A stretch of 64,000 nt of DNA from Roseomonas nitratireducens. GTDB lineage: Bacteria > Pseudomonadota > Alphaproteobacteria > Acetobacterales > Acetobacteraceae. Each line of letters begins with the position of its first letter. Positions within the stretch are counted from its first letter, which is position 1. Made by a program: the position numbers and the translations under genes. The notes under the pieces were generated by a model that saw only the letters and a list, made by a program, of their open reading frames with translations, had not been told where the DNA came from and did not search any database. The stretch lies in assembly GCF_017813355.1 (NCBI RefSeq), contig NZ_JAGIYZ010000010.1, positions 1 to 64,000 of the forward strand, written 5' to 3'. This document shows, in pieces, positions 16,722 to 27,971 of this stretch.

Positions 16722-17201
16722 TCAGCCGCTGGCCGACGGCGCCGGATGCCCCGGCGCCACCGGACCCGCGTTGCGGCCGTAGAGCACCATGGCGCGGCGT
16801 TCGAAGGCGCGCACCATCAGGCGCACCGCCTCGTTGAACACGACGCCGATCGCCATCTGCAGGATGCGCGAGCGGAACTCGAAGTCGACGAAGAAGTCGA
16901 CCTCCGTCCCCTGCGGCACCGGGCGGAAGCGCCAATGGTTGTTCAGGTAGCGGAAGGGCCCTGTCTCGTAGGTGACGTGGACATGGTCCGGCCGTTCCAG
17001 CGCGACGCGGGAGCGGAAGGTCTCCCGGAACATCTTGAAGCCGATCGTCAGGTCGGCGACGAGCTCGGCCTCGCTGCGCGAGAGGATGCGCGCGCCCACG
17101 CACCAGGGCAGGAATTCCGGGTAGCGGCGGACATCCGCGACCAGGTCGAACATCTGCTCGGGCGAATAGCGCAGGATGCGCTTCTCGGCATGCGTCGGCA
17201 T
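16722..17201 (-). CDS. Coenzyme Q-binding protein COQ10-like (START/SRPBCC, RatA family)
   Basis: The 159-residue SRPBCC-fold protein has the family signature EKRILRYSPEQMFDLVADV, YPEFLPWCVGARI and YLNNHWRFRP, ending with a helix covering RLMVRAFERRAMVLYG. In yeast and alphaproteobacteria Coq10-type proteins bind ubiquinone and help electron transport. The E. coli homologue RatA is listed as a toxin acting on ribosomes, but there is no antitoxin gene beside this one. ATG 17201 is placed one base after the lipA stop, so the two are almost certainly co-translated from one mRNA. Confidence 0.9.
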   Translation of the reverse strand: MPTHAEKRILRYSPEQMFDLVADVRRYPEFLPWCVGARILSRSEAELVADLTIGFKMFRETFRSRVALERPDHVHVTYETGPFRYLNNHWRFRPVPQGTEVDFFVDFEFRSRILQMAIGVVFNEAVRLMVRAFERRAMVLYGRNAGPVAPGHPAPSASG

Positions 17202-17202
17202 G

Positions 17203-18186
17203 TCAGGCGCGCACCGCGAGCCGGGCCGCGCGCGCGTCGCGGAGTGCCGCGAAATCGCGGTCGGCATGGTAGCTGCTGCGCGTCAGCGGCGTCGCCGAGA
17301 CCAGCAGGAAGCCCTTGCCGCGGGCGGCGGCGGCGTAGTCCTCGAACTCCTCGGGTGTCACGAAGCGGTCCACCGCCGCGTGCTTGACCGTGGGCTGCAG
17401 GTACTGGCCGATGGTCAGGAAATCGACATCGGCGCTGCGCAGGTCGTCCATCACCTGCAGCACCTCGATCCGCTTTTCCCCAAGGCCCACCATCAGGCCG
17501 GACTTGGTGAAGATGGACGGGTCGAGCTGCTTCACCCGGTCGAGCAGCCGCAGCGACTGGTAGTAGCGCGCGCCGGGGCGGATCGTCGGATACAGCGCCG
17601 GCACGGTCTCGAGGTTGTGGTTGAAGACGTCGGGGCGGGCTTCCACCACCACCTCCAGCGCGCCGTCCTTGCGCAGGAAGTCGGGCGTCAGGATCTCGAT
17701 CGTCGTCTCCGGCGCGCTGGCGCGGATCGCGCGGATCGTCTGCGCGAAGTGCTCCGCGCCGCCATCGGGCAGGTCGTCGCGATCCACCGAGGTGATGACC
17801 ACGTGGCGGAGGCCGAGCGTCGCGACGGCTTCGCCCACCCGCCGCGGCTCGTCAGCGTCGAGCGCCTTGGGCAGGCCGGTCGCGACGTTGCAGAAGGAAC
17901 AGGCGCGCGTGCAGGTGTCGCCCATGATCATCATGGTGGCGTGGCGCTGCGACCAGCATTCGCCGATGTTGGGGCAGGCCGCTTCCTCGCAGACCGTGAC
18001 CAGCTTCTGCTCGCGCATCAGCGCCCGGGTCTCGTGGTAGACCGGGTGGGTCGGCGCCTTCACCCGGATCCAGGCGGGCTTGCGCTGGATGGGGTTGTCC
18101 GGGCGATTGGCCTTTTCCGGATGCCTTTCGGCTCCGGTGCGGGCGGTGGCACCCTTCGCGCGATGGTCGATTTCGATGCGGGCCAT
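17203..18186 (-). CDS. lipA: Lipoyl synthase
   Basis: LipA inserts two sulfurs into protein-bound octanoyl groups, making the lipoyl cofactor used by the dehydrogenase complex encoded just upstream. The 327-residue product has both iron-sulfur motifs: the auxiliary CX4CX5C ([12 protein letters not shown], about residue 65) and the radical SAM CX3CX2C (CTRACSFC, about 92). [17 protein letters not shown], the GLMVGLGE segment and the near-terminal RSSYHAD are conserved. ATG 18186 gives normal family length; an in-frame ATG at 18198 is possible. The COQ10-like gene follows after one base. Confidence 0.97.
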   Translation of the reverse strand: MARIEIDHRAKGATARTGAERHPEKANRPDNPIQRKPAWIRVKAPTHPVYHETRALMREQKLVTVCEEAACPNIGECWSQRHATMMIMGDTCTRACSFCNVATGLPKALDADEPRRVGEAVATLGLRHVVITSVDRDDLPDGGAEHFAQTIRAIRASAPETTIEILTPDFLRKDGALEVVVEARPDVFNHNLETVPALYPTIRPGARYYQSLRLLDRVKQLDPSIFTKSGLMVGLGEKRIEVLQVMDDLRSADVDFLTIGQYLQPTVKHAAVDRFVTPEEFEDYAAAARGKGFLLVSATPLTRSSYHADRDFAALRDARAARLAVRA

Positions 18187-18310
18187 GATGCGTCTCATAT
18201 AACGCGGGGCGCGGCAAACACAGCCCCGGGTCGGCGCGATCGCGACAGGGCCGCAGGCCGCACGGAGCCCGGTCGCCGCCGCCCCCCGCCGGCGGCCGTC
18301 GCACCTGCCG

Positions 18311-18721
18311 TCAGCACCCGACCCCGAAGAGGATGCTGTCGCCGGACACGGTCTGGTTCGCGCGGACCATCCGGTAATTGATGCCGTTGTGGGCGACCGT
18401 GACCTCCGGCGAAGACCAGGTGCGCCCATTGCCGGACTCGGCGAAGAAAAAGAGCGGATAGCCCGTCATGTGCATGATGTTGTCACCACGCTCGGTCAGT
18501 CTCGTCGAGGTGTTGGGCCGGATCGTGTAGAAACCGGTGGTGGTGTAGTAGCGCGTATCCTCCGCATGCCGGACCAGCAGGCGGACCTGCGTGCCGCAAT
18601 TGTTGCGAAAGATCAGGCTGCGGAGCTGCGGCTGCTGCGCGTCAGCCACGGGGGCCCCGGCGACGAGCAAGCCTCCGAAGAAGAGGGCGGCCGCCAGCAG
18701 GCGACGGGACAGTCCGAACAT
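18311..18721 (-). CDS. Small secreted protein, DUF1036-like
   Basis: A 136-residue protein with a clear Sec signal peptide (residues 1-28, ending VADAQ). The mature 108 residues are rich in aromatic and polar residues: [32 protein letters not shown] and [15 protein letters not shown]. That order, an Asn-containing first strand, a GFY/GWW-type turn and a late aromatic AE segment, resembles DUF1036, a small beta-rich exported family. Two cysteines (near 43 and the final residue) could form a disulfide. It lies between lpdA and lipA in the same direction. Function is unknown and the family call is tentative. Confidence 0.7.
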   Translation of the reverse strand: MFGLSRRLLAAALFFGGLLVAGAPVADAQQPQLRSLIFRNNCGTQVRLLVRHAEDTRYYTTTGFYTIRPNTSTRLTERGDNIMHMTGYPLFFFAESGNGRTWSSPEVTVAHNGINYRMVRANQTVSGDSILFGVGC

Positions 18722-18815
18722 GGTCTCTCTCCGGAATCTTCGACGCGGCCGGCTATACCGACACCGAACCGATCGGCCGTCAGGTTTCTTGCCCCGGCGG
18801 GGTCATGAACGGCGT

Positions 18816-20210
18816 CTAGATGTGAATCACGCGGCCATAGGCGTCCAGGACGCTCTCATGCATCGCCTCGCTCACCGTCGGGTGGGGGAAGACGGTGTGC
18901 ATCAGCTCCGCCTCGGTCGTCTCCAGCGTGCGGGCGATGCCGTAGCCCTGGATCATCTCCGTCACCTCGGGCCCGACCATGTGGGCCCCGAGCAGCGCGC
19001 CGGTCTTGGCGTCGAAGACCGTCTTCACGAAGCCCTCGGGCTCGCCCATGGCGATGGCCTTGCCGTTGCCGATGAAGGGGAAGCGGCCGACCTTCAGCTC
19101 ATAGCCCTTCGCCTTGGCCGCGGCTTCCGTCAGCCCCACGCTGGCGACCTGCGGGCGGCAATAGGTGCAGCCCGGGATGTTCAGCACGTCCATCGCATGG
19201 GGGTGCATCCCCGCGATGGCCTCGACCGTGATGATGCCTTCATGGCTCGCCTTATGCGCGAGCCAGGGCGGGCCGGTCAGGTCGCCGATGGCATAGACGC
19301 CCGGTTCGCCCGTGCGGCCCATCGCGTCGGTGACGACATGGGTGCGATCCACCTGCACCTTCGTCCCCTCGAGGCCCAGCTCCTCCACGTTGCCGACGAT
19401 GCCCACGGCGCTGATCAGCCGGTCGGCCTTGATCTCCGTCACCTTGCCGCCGGCTTCCACGATGGCGGCCACACCGTCGCCTTCGCGGCGGACGCCCTGC
19501 ACCTTGGCGCCGACGATGACCTTCATCTTCTGCTTCTCGAAGGCCTTCTGGACGAAGGCGGAGACCTCGGCGTCCTCGACCGGCAGGATGCGGTCCATCG
19601 CCTCGATCAGCGTCACCTCGGACCCCATGTTCAGGTAGAAGGAGGCGAATTCCGACCCGATCGCGCCCGAGCCGATGACGATCAGCCGCTTGGGCAGCGC
19701 GGGGGCGACCATCGCCTCCCGGTACGACCAGATGAGCTTGCCGTCCGGCTCCATCCCCGGCAGCACGCGGGCGCGCGCGCCGGTGGCCAGGATGATGTGC
19801 TTCGCCGCGATGTCGGCGACCGGCTTGCCGTCCTTCGTGACGGCGAGCTTGCCGGGCCCGGCGAGCCTGCCATGCCCGTCGAAGACCGTGACCTTGTTCT
19901 TCTTCAGCAGGTGCTTCACGCCGCCGGACAGCTGCGCCGCCACGCCGCGCGACCGCTTGACCACCTTGGCGAAGTCGAAGCGGACATTGTCGGCCGCGAA
20001 GCCATAGGCATCGAGGCTGTGCAGCAGGTGGTTGATCTCGCTCGCGCGCAGCAGCGCCTTGGTCGGGATGCAGCCCCAGTTGAGGCAGATGCCGCCCAGA
20101 TTCTCGCGCTCCACCAGCGCGACCTTCATCTTGAGCTGGCTCGCGCGGATCGCGGCCACATAGCCGCCCGGGCCGCCGCCCACCACCACCAGGTCGAACT
20201 GCTCGGCCAT
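18816..20210 (-). CDS. lpdA: Dihydrolipoyl dehydrogenase (E3)
   Basis: The 464-residue flavoprotein reoxidises the dihydrolipoyl groups of the pyruvate dehydrogenase complex, passing electrons to NAD. It shows the FAD-binding VVVGGGPGGYVAAIRA, the redox-active disulfide in GGICLNWGCIPTKALL, the NAD-binding IVIGSGAIGSEFASFY, GVYAIGDLTG, and the C-terminal catalytic pair in HTVFPHPTVSEAM. Its ATG overlaps the stop of the upstream acetyltransferase gene (ATGA), so translation is coupled. Length is standard. Confidence 0.97.
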   Translation of the reverse strand: MAEQFDLVVVGGGPGGYVAAIRASQLKMKVALVERENLGGICLNWGCIPTKALLRASEINHLLHSLDAYGFAADNVRFDFAKVVKRSRGVAAQLSGGVKHLLKKNKVTVFDGHGRLAGPGKLAVTKDGKPVADIAAKHIILATGARARVLPGMEPDGKLIWSYREAMVAPALPKRLIVIGSGAIGSEFASFYLNMGSEVTLIEAMDRILPVEDAEVSAFVQKAFEKQKMKVIVGAKVQGVRREGDGVAAIVEAGGKVTEIKADRLISAVGIVGNVEELGLEGTKVQVDRTHVVTDAMGRTGEPGVYAIGDLTGPPWLAHKASHEGIITVEAIAGMHPHAMDVLNIPGCTYCRPQVASVGLTEAAAKAKGYELKVGRFPFIGNGKAIAMGEPEGFVKTVFDAKTGALLGAHMVGPEVTEMIQGYGIARTLETTEAELMHTVFPHPTVSEAMHESVLDAYGRVIHI

Positions 20211-20698
20211 CACGCGGCCTCCTTCGCAAGGGTTGCGAGCGCGTCGCCGGCCAGGCGCCGCGTGATCCATTCCTTCAGCGCTTCCGCCCCCATCGCGTCA
20301 TAGGTCGCGATGGCCGGCGTGTTCCAGTCGAGCACGCTCCAGGCGAGCCGCCCGCCGCCTTCGGCCAGCGTGTCGCGCGCAAGCCGCGCGAAGAGCGCCT
20401 TCGCGATGCCCTGGCGGCGGAAGCGCGGTTCCACCCAAAGGTCTTCGAGCCACCTGCCGTGCTTGGCGAGGAAGGTGGAGAAGGTCCAGTGATACAGCGC
20501 GATGCCCGCGGCCTCGCCTTCCACCTCCGCGACGAGGCATCCCGCGCGCTGCGGCGTGCCGAAGATCGCGGCGTGGAAGTCGGCCTCGGTCCCGCGCGCC
20601 TCATGCGCCAGCTTCTCGTATTCGGCCAGCGCGTAGACGAAGCGGGTGATAACCGGCACGTCAGCGGGTGTCGCTTCGCGGATGCGCAGTCCGGACAT
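20210..20698 (-). CDS. GNAT-family N-acetyltransferase (diamine acetyltransferase-like)
   Basis: The 162-residue product has the GNAT core: IREATPADVPVITRFVYALA at the N-terminus, LYHWTFSTFLAKHGRWLEDL in the centre, the acetyl-CoA pyrophosphate-binding RRQGIAKALF, and WSVLDWNTPAIATYDAMGA. This pattern is closest to the spermidine/spermine (SSAT-like) or thialysine acetyltransferase branch. It sits between pdhC and lpdA and overlaps lpdA by ATGA, an odd place for a polyamine enzyme; the substrate may be different. ATG 20698 is preferred; GTG 20707 is three codons earlier. Confidence 0.88.
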   Translation of the reverse strand: MSGLRIREATPADVPVITRFVYALAEYEKLAHEARGTEADFHAAIFGTPQRAGCLVAEVEGEAAGIALYHWTFSTFLAKHGRWLEDLWVEPRFRRQGIAKALFARLARDTLAEGGGRLAWSVLDWNTPAIATYDAMGAEALKEWITRRLAGDALATLAKEAA

Positions 20699-20747
20699 CC
20701 GCGTCACGCCTCCGATGCGGGGCGCCGCGCTGCGATCGGATGCCCGG

Positions 20748-22031
20748 TCACAGCATCAGGCTCAGCGGATCCTCGATGGTGCGCTTCAGCGCCTGCATGA
20801 ACTCCGCCGCCAGCGCCCCGTCGATCACGCGGTGGTCCACCGACAGGGTGCAGGTCATCACCGTCGCGATCGCCAGCGCGCCATCCTTCACCACCGGCTT
20901 CTGCAAGCCCGCGGAGACCGCAAGGATGCCGGCCTGCGGCGGGTTGATGATGGCGCTGAAGTCACTCACGCCATACATCCCCATGTTGGAGATGGAGAAG
21001 CCGCCGCCCTGGAATTCCTCGGGCTTCAGCTTGCCGGACTTCGCCCGCGCGGCGAGGTCCTTCATCTCGTTGCTGATCGCCGCCAGGCCCTTCTTGTCCG
21101 CCCCCCGCACGATCGGCGTGATCAGCCCTTCGGGGATGCTCACCGCCACCGAGATGTCGACATCATGGTACTGGAGGATCGCGTCCTCGGTCCACGTGGC
21201 GTTGCAGGCGGGGAAGCGCCGAAGTGTGGCCGCCGTCGCCTTGATCACCAGGTCGTTGACCGACAGCTTGTACGCACCCGGCCCGTCCTTGGGCGAGCGC
21301 GCGTTGAGGTCGGCGCGCAGCTTCAGCAGCGCGTCGATCTCGATGTCCATCGTCACGTAGAAATGCGGGATCGTCGCCTTGGATTCCGACAGGCGGCGCG
21401 CGATCACCTTGCGCATCGTGCTGTTGGGCACCGCGGTATGCGGCGCGGTGACGACGACCGGCGCGGCCGCGGGCTTCGGCGCGGCGACAGGCGCGGCGGC
21501 GGCGGCAACGGGTGCCGCGGCCGGGCCGCGGGACAGCGCGGCTTCCACATCCGCCTTCACGATCCGCCCGTTCGGGCCGGACCCCTTCACGCGCGTCAGG
21601 TCGAGCCCCGCCTGCTGCGCCATGCGCCGCGCGAGCGGGGAGACGAAGACGCGGTCCCCGCCCGAAGGCGGCAGCGGCTGCGGGTTCAGCGCGACCGGCG
21701 CGACGGCGGCAGGCGCGGGCGCGGCGGGCGCGGGTGCGGCCGCCGGGGCCGGCGCGGGGGCGGGGTCGCCGGATGCGGGCACCGCCTCCCCGGCCTCGAC
21801 CAGCACGGCGATGACGTCGTTCACCTTCACGGCCTGCGTGCCGGCGGGCACGACGATCTTGCCGAGGATGCCCTCATCCACGGCTTCCACTTCCATCGTC
21901 GCCTTGTCGGTCTCGATCTCGGCGATCACGTCGCCGGCCTTGATGCGCTCGCCTTCCTTCTTCAGCCAGCGCGCCAGGTTGCCCTCCGTCATGGTGGGGG
22001 AGAGCGCGGGCATCAGGATGTTCGTGGCCAT
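20748..22031 (-). CDS. pdhC: Pyruvate dehydrogenase complex dihydrolipoamide acetyltransferase (E2)
   Basis: The 427-residue core subunit transfers acetyl groups from lipoamide to CoA. Residues 1-80 form one lipoyl domain with the modification site K43 in [14 protein letters not shown] long Ala/Pro linker follows, then a peripheral subunit-binding domain ([21 protein letters not shown], near 130-150), another Ala/Pro linker, and the catalytic domain from about 200 with [11 protein letters not shown] and the active-site DHRVIDGA near the C-terminus. One lipoyl domain here plus one on E1-beta gives the complex two lipoyl types. Spacing to pdhB is 16 bases. Confidence 0.97.
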   Translation of the reverse strand: MATNILMPALSPTMTEGNLARWLKKEGERIKAGDVIAEIETDKATMEVEAVDEGILGKIVVPAGTQAVKVNDVIAVLVEAGEAVPASGDPAPAPAPAAAPAPAAPAPAAVAPVALNPQPLPPSGGDRVFVSPLARRMAQQAGLDLTRVKGSGPNGRIVKADVEAALSRGPAAAPVAAAAAPVAAPKPAAAPVVVTAPHTAVPNSTMRKVIARRLSESKATIPHFYVTMDIEIDALLKLRADLNARSPKDGPGAYKLSVNDLVIKATAATLRRFPACNATWTEDAILQYHDVDISVAVSIPEGLITPIVRGADKKGLAAISNEMKDLAARAKSGKLKPEEFQGGGFSISNMGMYGVSDFSAIINPPQAGILAVSAGLQKPVVKDGALAIATVMTCTLSVDHRVIDGALAAEFMQALKRTIEDPLSLML

Positions 22032-22047
22032 CGGTGCTTCCCCCGCC

Positions 22048-23430
<1,383 letters not shown>

Positions 23431-23431
23431 G

Positions 23432-24454
23432 TCACTTCGCCTCCACGAGCACGTCGGTCCACAATTCGCTCTCCGGCGGCTCGGGGGAGGCCTGCGCGAA
23501 ATCCGCGCTGTCCTGCACGATCGCCTTCACCTCGTCGTCGATCACCTTCAGCTCGGCCTCGCTCACGCCCAGCTGGTCCAGCAGCATCTTGCGCGCCGTC
23601 TCGATGCAGTCGGACTGCTCGCGCATCTTCTGCACTTCCTCCCGCGTGCGGTACTTCGCCGGGTCGGACATGGAATGGCCGCGGTAGCGGTAGGTCTTCA
23701 TCTCCAGCAGGTACGGCCCCTTGCCCGCGCGGCAGTGGGCGACGGCGCGCTCGCCGGCTTCCCGCACGGCGATCACGTCCATGCCGTTCACCTGCTCGCC
23801 GGGGATGCCCCAGGCTGCGCCGTTCTGCGACAGGTCGCGCGACGCGCTGGCGCGCTCCACGCTCGTGCCCATGCCGTACTTGTTGTTCTCGATGATGAAG
23901 ATGCAGGGCAGCTTGAACAGCGCGGCGAGGTTCAGGCTCTCGAACACCTGGCCCTGGTTCGACGCGCCCTCGCCGAAATAGGTGACGGCGACGTGGCCGT
24001 CCTCGCGGTACCAGTTGGCGAAGGCGAGGCCGGCGCCGAGGCTCACCTGCGCGCCGACGATCCCGTGCCCGCCATAGAAGCCCTTCTCGCGGGAGAACAT
24101 GTGCATGCTCCCGCCCTTGCCCTTGGAATAGCCGCCGATGCGCCCGGTCAGCTCGGCCATGACGCCGCGCGCCTCCATGCCCGTCGCCAGCATGTGCCCG
24201 TGGTCGCGGTAGGACGTGATGACCTGGTCGCCGGGCTTGAGGCACATCTGCATGCCCACCACGACCGCTTCCTGGCCGATGTACAGGTGGCAGAAGCCGC
24301 CGATCAGGCCCATGCCGTACAGCTGGCCTGCCTTCTCCTCGAAGCGGCGAATCAGCAGCATGTCCCGGTAGGCCTTCATCAGGTCCGCCCGGGCGATCGG
24401 CGGTTCCTTGGCCTTCCCGCGGCGCTTCTGTTGGGTCTCTGCGGCCTGGGCCAT
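23432..24454 (-). CDS. pdhA: Pyruvate dehydrogenase E1 alpha subunit
   Basis: The 340-residue thiamine-diphosphate subunit decarboxylates pyruvate. Key motifs are [67 protein letters not shown] and the ThDP motif [15 protein letters not shown], followed by [29 protein letters not shown] is the phosphorylation-loop equivalent. ATG 24454 is preceded by GGGAGGAAA and gives normal family length; upstream in-frame sequence lacks homology. It is the first gene of the pdhA-pdhB-pdhC-GNAT-lpdA run, expressed from the 315-base region upstream. Confidence 0.97.
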   Translation of the reverse strand: MAQAAETQQKRRGKAKEPPIARADLMKAYRDMLLIRRFEEKAGQLYGMGLIGGFCHLYIGQEAVVVGMQMCLKPGDQVITSYRDHGHMLATGMEARGVMAELTGRIGGYSKGKGGSMHMFSREKGFYGGHGIVGAQVSLGAGLAFANWYREDGHVAVTYFGEGASNQGQVFESLNLAALFKLPCIFIIENNKYGMGTSVERASASRDLSQNGAAWGIPGEQVNGMDVIAVREAGERAVAHCRAGKGPYLLEMKTYRYRGHSMSDPAKYRTREEVQKMREQSDCIETARKMLLDQLGVSEAELKVIDDEVKAIVQDSADFAQASPEPPESELWTDVLVEAK

Positions 24455-24769
24455 GCGCGGTTTCCTCCGGGACGACGATCTTTTCCGGACATAGGGCGCC
24501 GCATGGCCGCCGCGCAAGCGGCACCGGTCCGAAAAATCCTTCTTTTGCAATGCAATACGACGATTAACCGAATTGCGGTTAAACGCTTGTCCCCGCCTTC
24601 GAGGCGCCGCGAGGCATCGCGCCGCGACGAAAGGAAGCCCTCTCAAGCCACCGGCGCCGCGCAACTTTCGCAAAGGGAAGCATCGTCCGGCGGAAGCAGC
24701 GGAGCCTGCGGAAGGCGGAAAATTTCCCGTGCGCGGGGCCTCGCCGGGCAGGCCCGCATCGCCCCGCCG
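24455..24769 (-). promoter_or_regulatory. Promoter region of the pdh operon with an inverted repeat
   Basis: These 315 bases hold no gene I can support. The distinctive part is an AT-rich island at about 24535-24590 in otherwise 70% GC DNA. It contains a perfect inverted repeat at 24564-24582, TTAACCG-AATTG-CGGTTAA, and next to it the direct repeat TGCAATGCAA (24546-24555). The dyad centre is about 120 bases upstream of the pdhA start, a plausible site for a repressor or activator of pyruvate metabolism. No known operator (for example PdhR) matches. Confidence 0.5.
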
Positions 24770-25102
24770 CTACTGGTAGAGCCGTCGCTCCGGCCCGTAG
24801 GGCACGACGATCTCGTCCCGCCCGACCATGTTCAGCAGCGCCCGGGCCCGCTCGTCCAGCTGGTCGCGGTCGACACGGTCGCCGCGCAGGCCCGTGACGC
24901 GCCGCTCGATCGCCTCCCGGTCCGCCTCGGCACGGCTCAACTCGGCCCGTGCGGCGGCGATGTCGGCCATCCGGTGCTCGCGCGCGATCAGGCCGCGCTC
25001 GCCGTGCATGGCGTTCCAGATGAAGTATCCGGACAGCGCCAGGAACAGCGACGGCAGGGCGAGAGCCTGGATGACGCGCTTCAGGAAACGCAAAGAGGAC
25101 AA
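24770..25102 (-). CDS. Septum formation initiator family protein (FtsB/DivIC-like)
   Basis: This 110-residue bitopic membrane protein has a membrane helix at about residues 10-28 (VIQALALPSLFLALSGYFIW), the short motif NAMHGERGL, then a coiled coil over residues 35-75 rich in Ala, Glu and Arg, ending with DQLDERARALLNMVGRDEIV. This is the FtsB/DivIC plan; such proteins join FtsL and FtsQ in the divisome. Placement directly after eno on the same strand is the classical eno-ftsB arrangement. Confidence 0.9.
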   Translation of the reverse strand: MSSLRFLKRVIQALALPSLFLALSGYFIWNAMHGERGLIAREHRMADIAAARAELSRAEADREAIERRVTGLRGDRVDRDQLDERARALLNMVGRDEIVVPYGPERRLYQ

Positions 25103-25217
25103 CCCGTGGTGGTGGCGGGACCCGATTCTAGTCGCGCCCGCGAATCCGTGTCACCCGCTTCGTCCAGGAAATCCACGCCGGCGCGTCACTTTTCCGCACC
25201 GGCGCGGCAGAAAGGAC

Positions 25218-26537
<1,320 letters not shown>

Positions 26538-26569
26538 CTACACCGCGGATGGCGGCGCGCCAATCCCCC

Positions 26570-27436
26570 TCAGCGCGCCTGCGCCTCGATCGCCCGCAGC
26601 CGCGCGACGGATGTCGCGAAGGCTTCCACCCCCGCCTCGTCGCCCGCCCCGGCGGCGCGGTGCGCGGCCGGCATGGCGGCGAAGACCTGCGCGAGTTCCG
26701 CCGCCGCGACATCCGGCGCATCGGCCGCGAGCCGGGCCTGGGTGCGGTTCCACAGCGCCATCCGGTCCTGCGGCGAGAGGTTGCGGTCGTTGCGCGCGGC
26801 GGCGAGCACCGCTTCCTGCGCGCCGCGCCAGCCGCGGTGGCGCTCGGCCAGCACCGCGCGCAGGCCGCCGCGCGCGTCGCGCCCGACCAGCGCCTGGAGG
26901 AAGCCCGTGGCCTCGGCGACCGCGCCCTGGCGCCCCGCGGCGAAGCCCGCCGCGTCGCTGCCCTGCGGCGCCGGCGCGGCGAGCGCGCGGAAGGCCCCCG
27001 CCGCGCGCTGGCGGGCCGCTTCCGCCGGCCAGGGGCCGGGTGTCCCGCGCAGGGCGCCGATGGCGGATTCGACCCGCGCGAGCGCGGCCGTCGCCTCGGC
27101 ATCCCCCGCGGCGACGCCGCCGAGCGAGAGGGCCGACAGCCGCTGCGCATGGATCAGCAGCAGGTCCATCGCCGGGTCCATCACCGCCCCGGCCGCGGGC
27201 ACCGCCGGGGGCGGCGGCGTGCGCGGCATGCCGCCGGCGCCGAAGCGCAGCGTCGCGGCCTCCTCCACCTCCCGCCGCTCCCGGAAGGCGAGGTGGTCGA
27301 CGACGCGCCCGGCCGAGGTGTCGGTCAGCGCGACCAGCCCGGCATGGCGCGCGGCCGGGGTGGGCGGCACGGCGGGCGGGCCCGCGGTGCAGCCCGCGGC
27401 GAGCAGGAGCAGGAGGGCGATCATCGGGCGGCGCAT
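26570..27436 (-). CDS. Putative lipoprotein, unknown function
   Basis: The 288-residue product begins MRRPMIALLLLLAAGC, a type II signal with lipobox LAAGC and the lipidated Cys at residue 16. The rest is Ala/Arg-rich and helical, with a Pro-rich patch near 72-80. I recognise no domain. The sequence RLSALSLGGVAAGDAEATAAL and the late NRTQARLAADAPDVAAAELA suggest a helical bundle. ATG 27436 follows GGAAGGAAA. It precedes eno after 71 bases on the same strand and is divergent from maoC. Confidence 0.75.
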   Translation of the reverse strand: MRRPMIALLLLLAAGCTAGPPAVPPTPAARHAGLVALTDTSAGRVVDHLAFRERREVEEAATLRFGAGGMPRTPPPPAVPAAGAVMDPAMDLLLIHAQRLSALSLGGVAAGDAEATAALARVESAIGALRGTPGPWPAEAARQRAAGAFRALAAPAPQGSDAAGFAAGRQGAVAEATGFLQALVGRDARGGLRAVLAERHRGWRGAQEAVLAAARNDRNLSPQDRMALWNRTQARLAADAPDVAAAELAQVFAAMPAAHRAAGAGDEAGVEAFATSVARLRAIEAQAR

Positions 27437-27527
27437 GGCGGTTTCCTTCCCTCGGGGCGCGACGGGGCCGCGCGGGCGCGGGTCAGGGGCAGGACAGACC
27501 CGGAAGGTGGCGGTAGCGTGGCACCCC

Positions 27528-27971
27528 ATGGATCCGATCCGCTCCCTCGACGACCTCGCCCCCGGCATGGCCTGGGATCTCGGCACGCTCAGCCTCCCGC
27601 TCGAGGAGGTGGTGGCCTTCGCCGCGAAATACGACCCGCAATACTTCCACCTCGATGCCGAGGCGGCGCGCGAGAGCATCTTCGGCGAACTCGTGGTCAG
27701 CGGGCTGCACACGCTCTCGGCCGTGTTCGGCCGGGTGATGGGCAGCGGGCTGCTCGCCGGCGTCTCGCTCGGCGGCAACCAGATCGACACGAAATGGCCC
27801 GCGCCGCTCCGCCCGGGGGAGGAGATCGCGGTGCGCACCGAGGTGCTGGAGGTCCGCCCCTCCCGCTCCGGCCGCCCGCTCGGCATCGCGAAGCTCAGGC
27901 ACACCGGCCGGCGCGTCGCCGACGGCGTCGTGGTGATCGAGGCGACGGGGACGCATTTCCTCAGGCGCTGA
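27528..27971 (+). CDS. MaoC-family hot-dog dehydratase
   Basis: A single hot-dog domain of 147 residues. The hydratase-2 motif region is YDPQYFHLDAEAARESIFGE, with the Asp and His of the active site, followed by LVVSGLHTLSAVFG and the C-terminal strand pair. Relatives hydrate enoyl-CoA or act on acyl-CoA side chains. There is no CoA-ligase or dehydrogenase neighbour to suggest a pathway. Its last 11 bases overlap the end of the convergent gene at 27961. Confidence 0.9.
   Translation: MDPIRSLDDLAPGMAWDLGTLSLPLEEVVAFAAKYDPQYFHLDAEAARESIFGELVVSGLHTLSAVFGRVMGSGLLAGVSLGGNQIDTKWPAPLRPGEEIAVRTEVLEVRPSRSGRPLGIAKLRHTGRRVADGVVVIEATGTHFLRR

Noticed and set aside
16722-17201. Type II toxin-antitoxin toxin RatA
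   Set aside because: The fold is RatA/COQ10-like, but no antitoxin gene is adjacent and the gene is coupled to lipA. A COQ10-type role is more likely.
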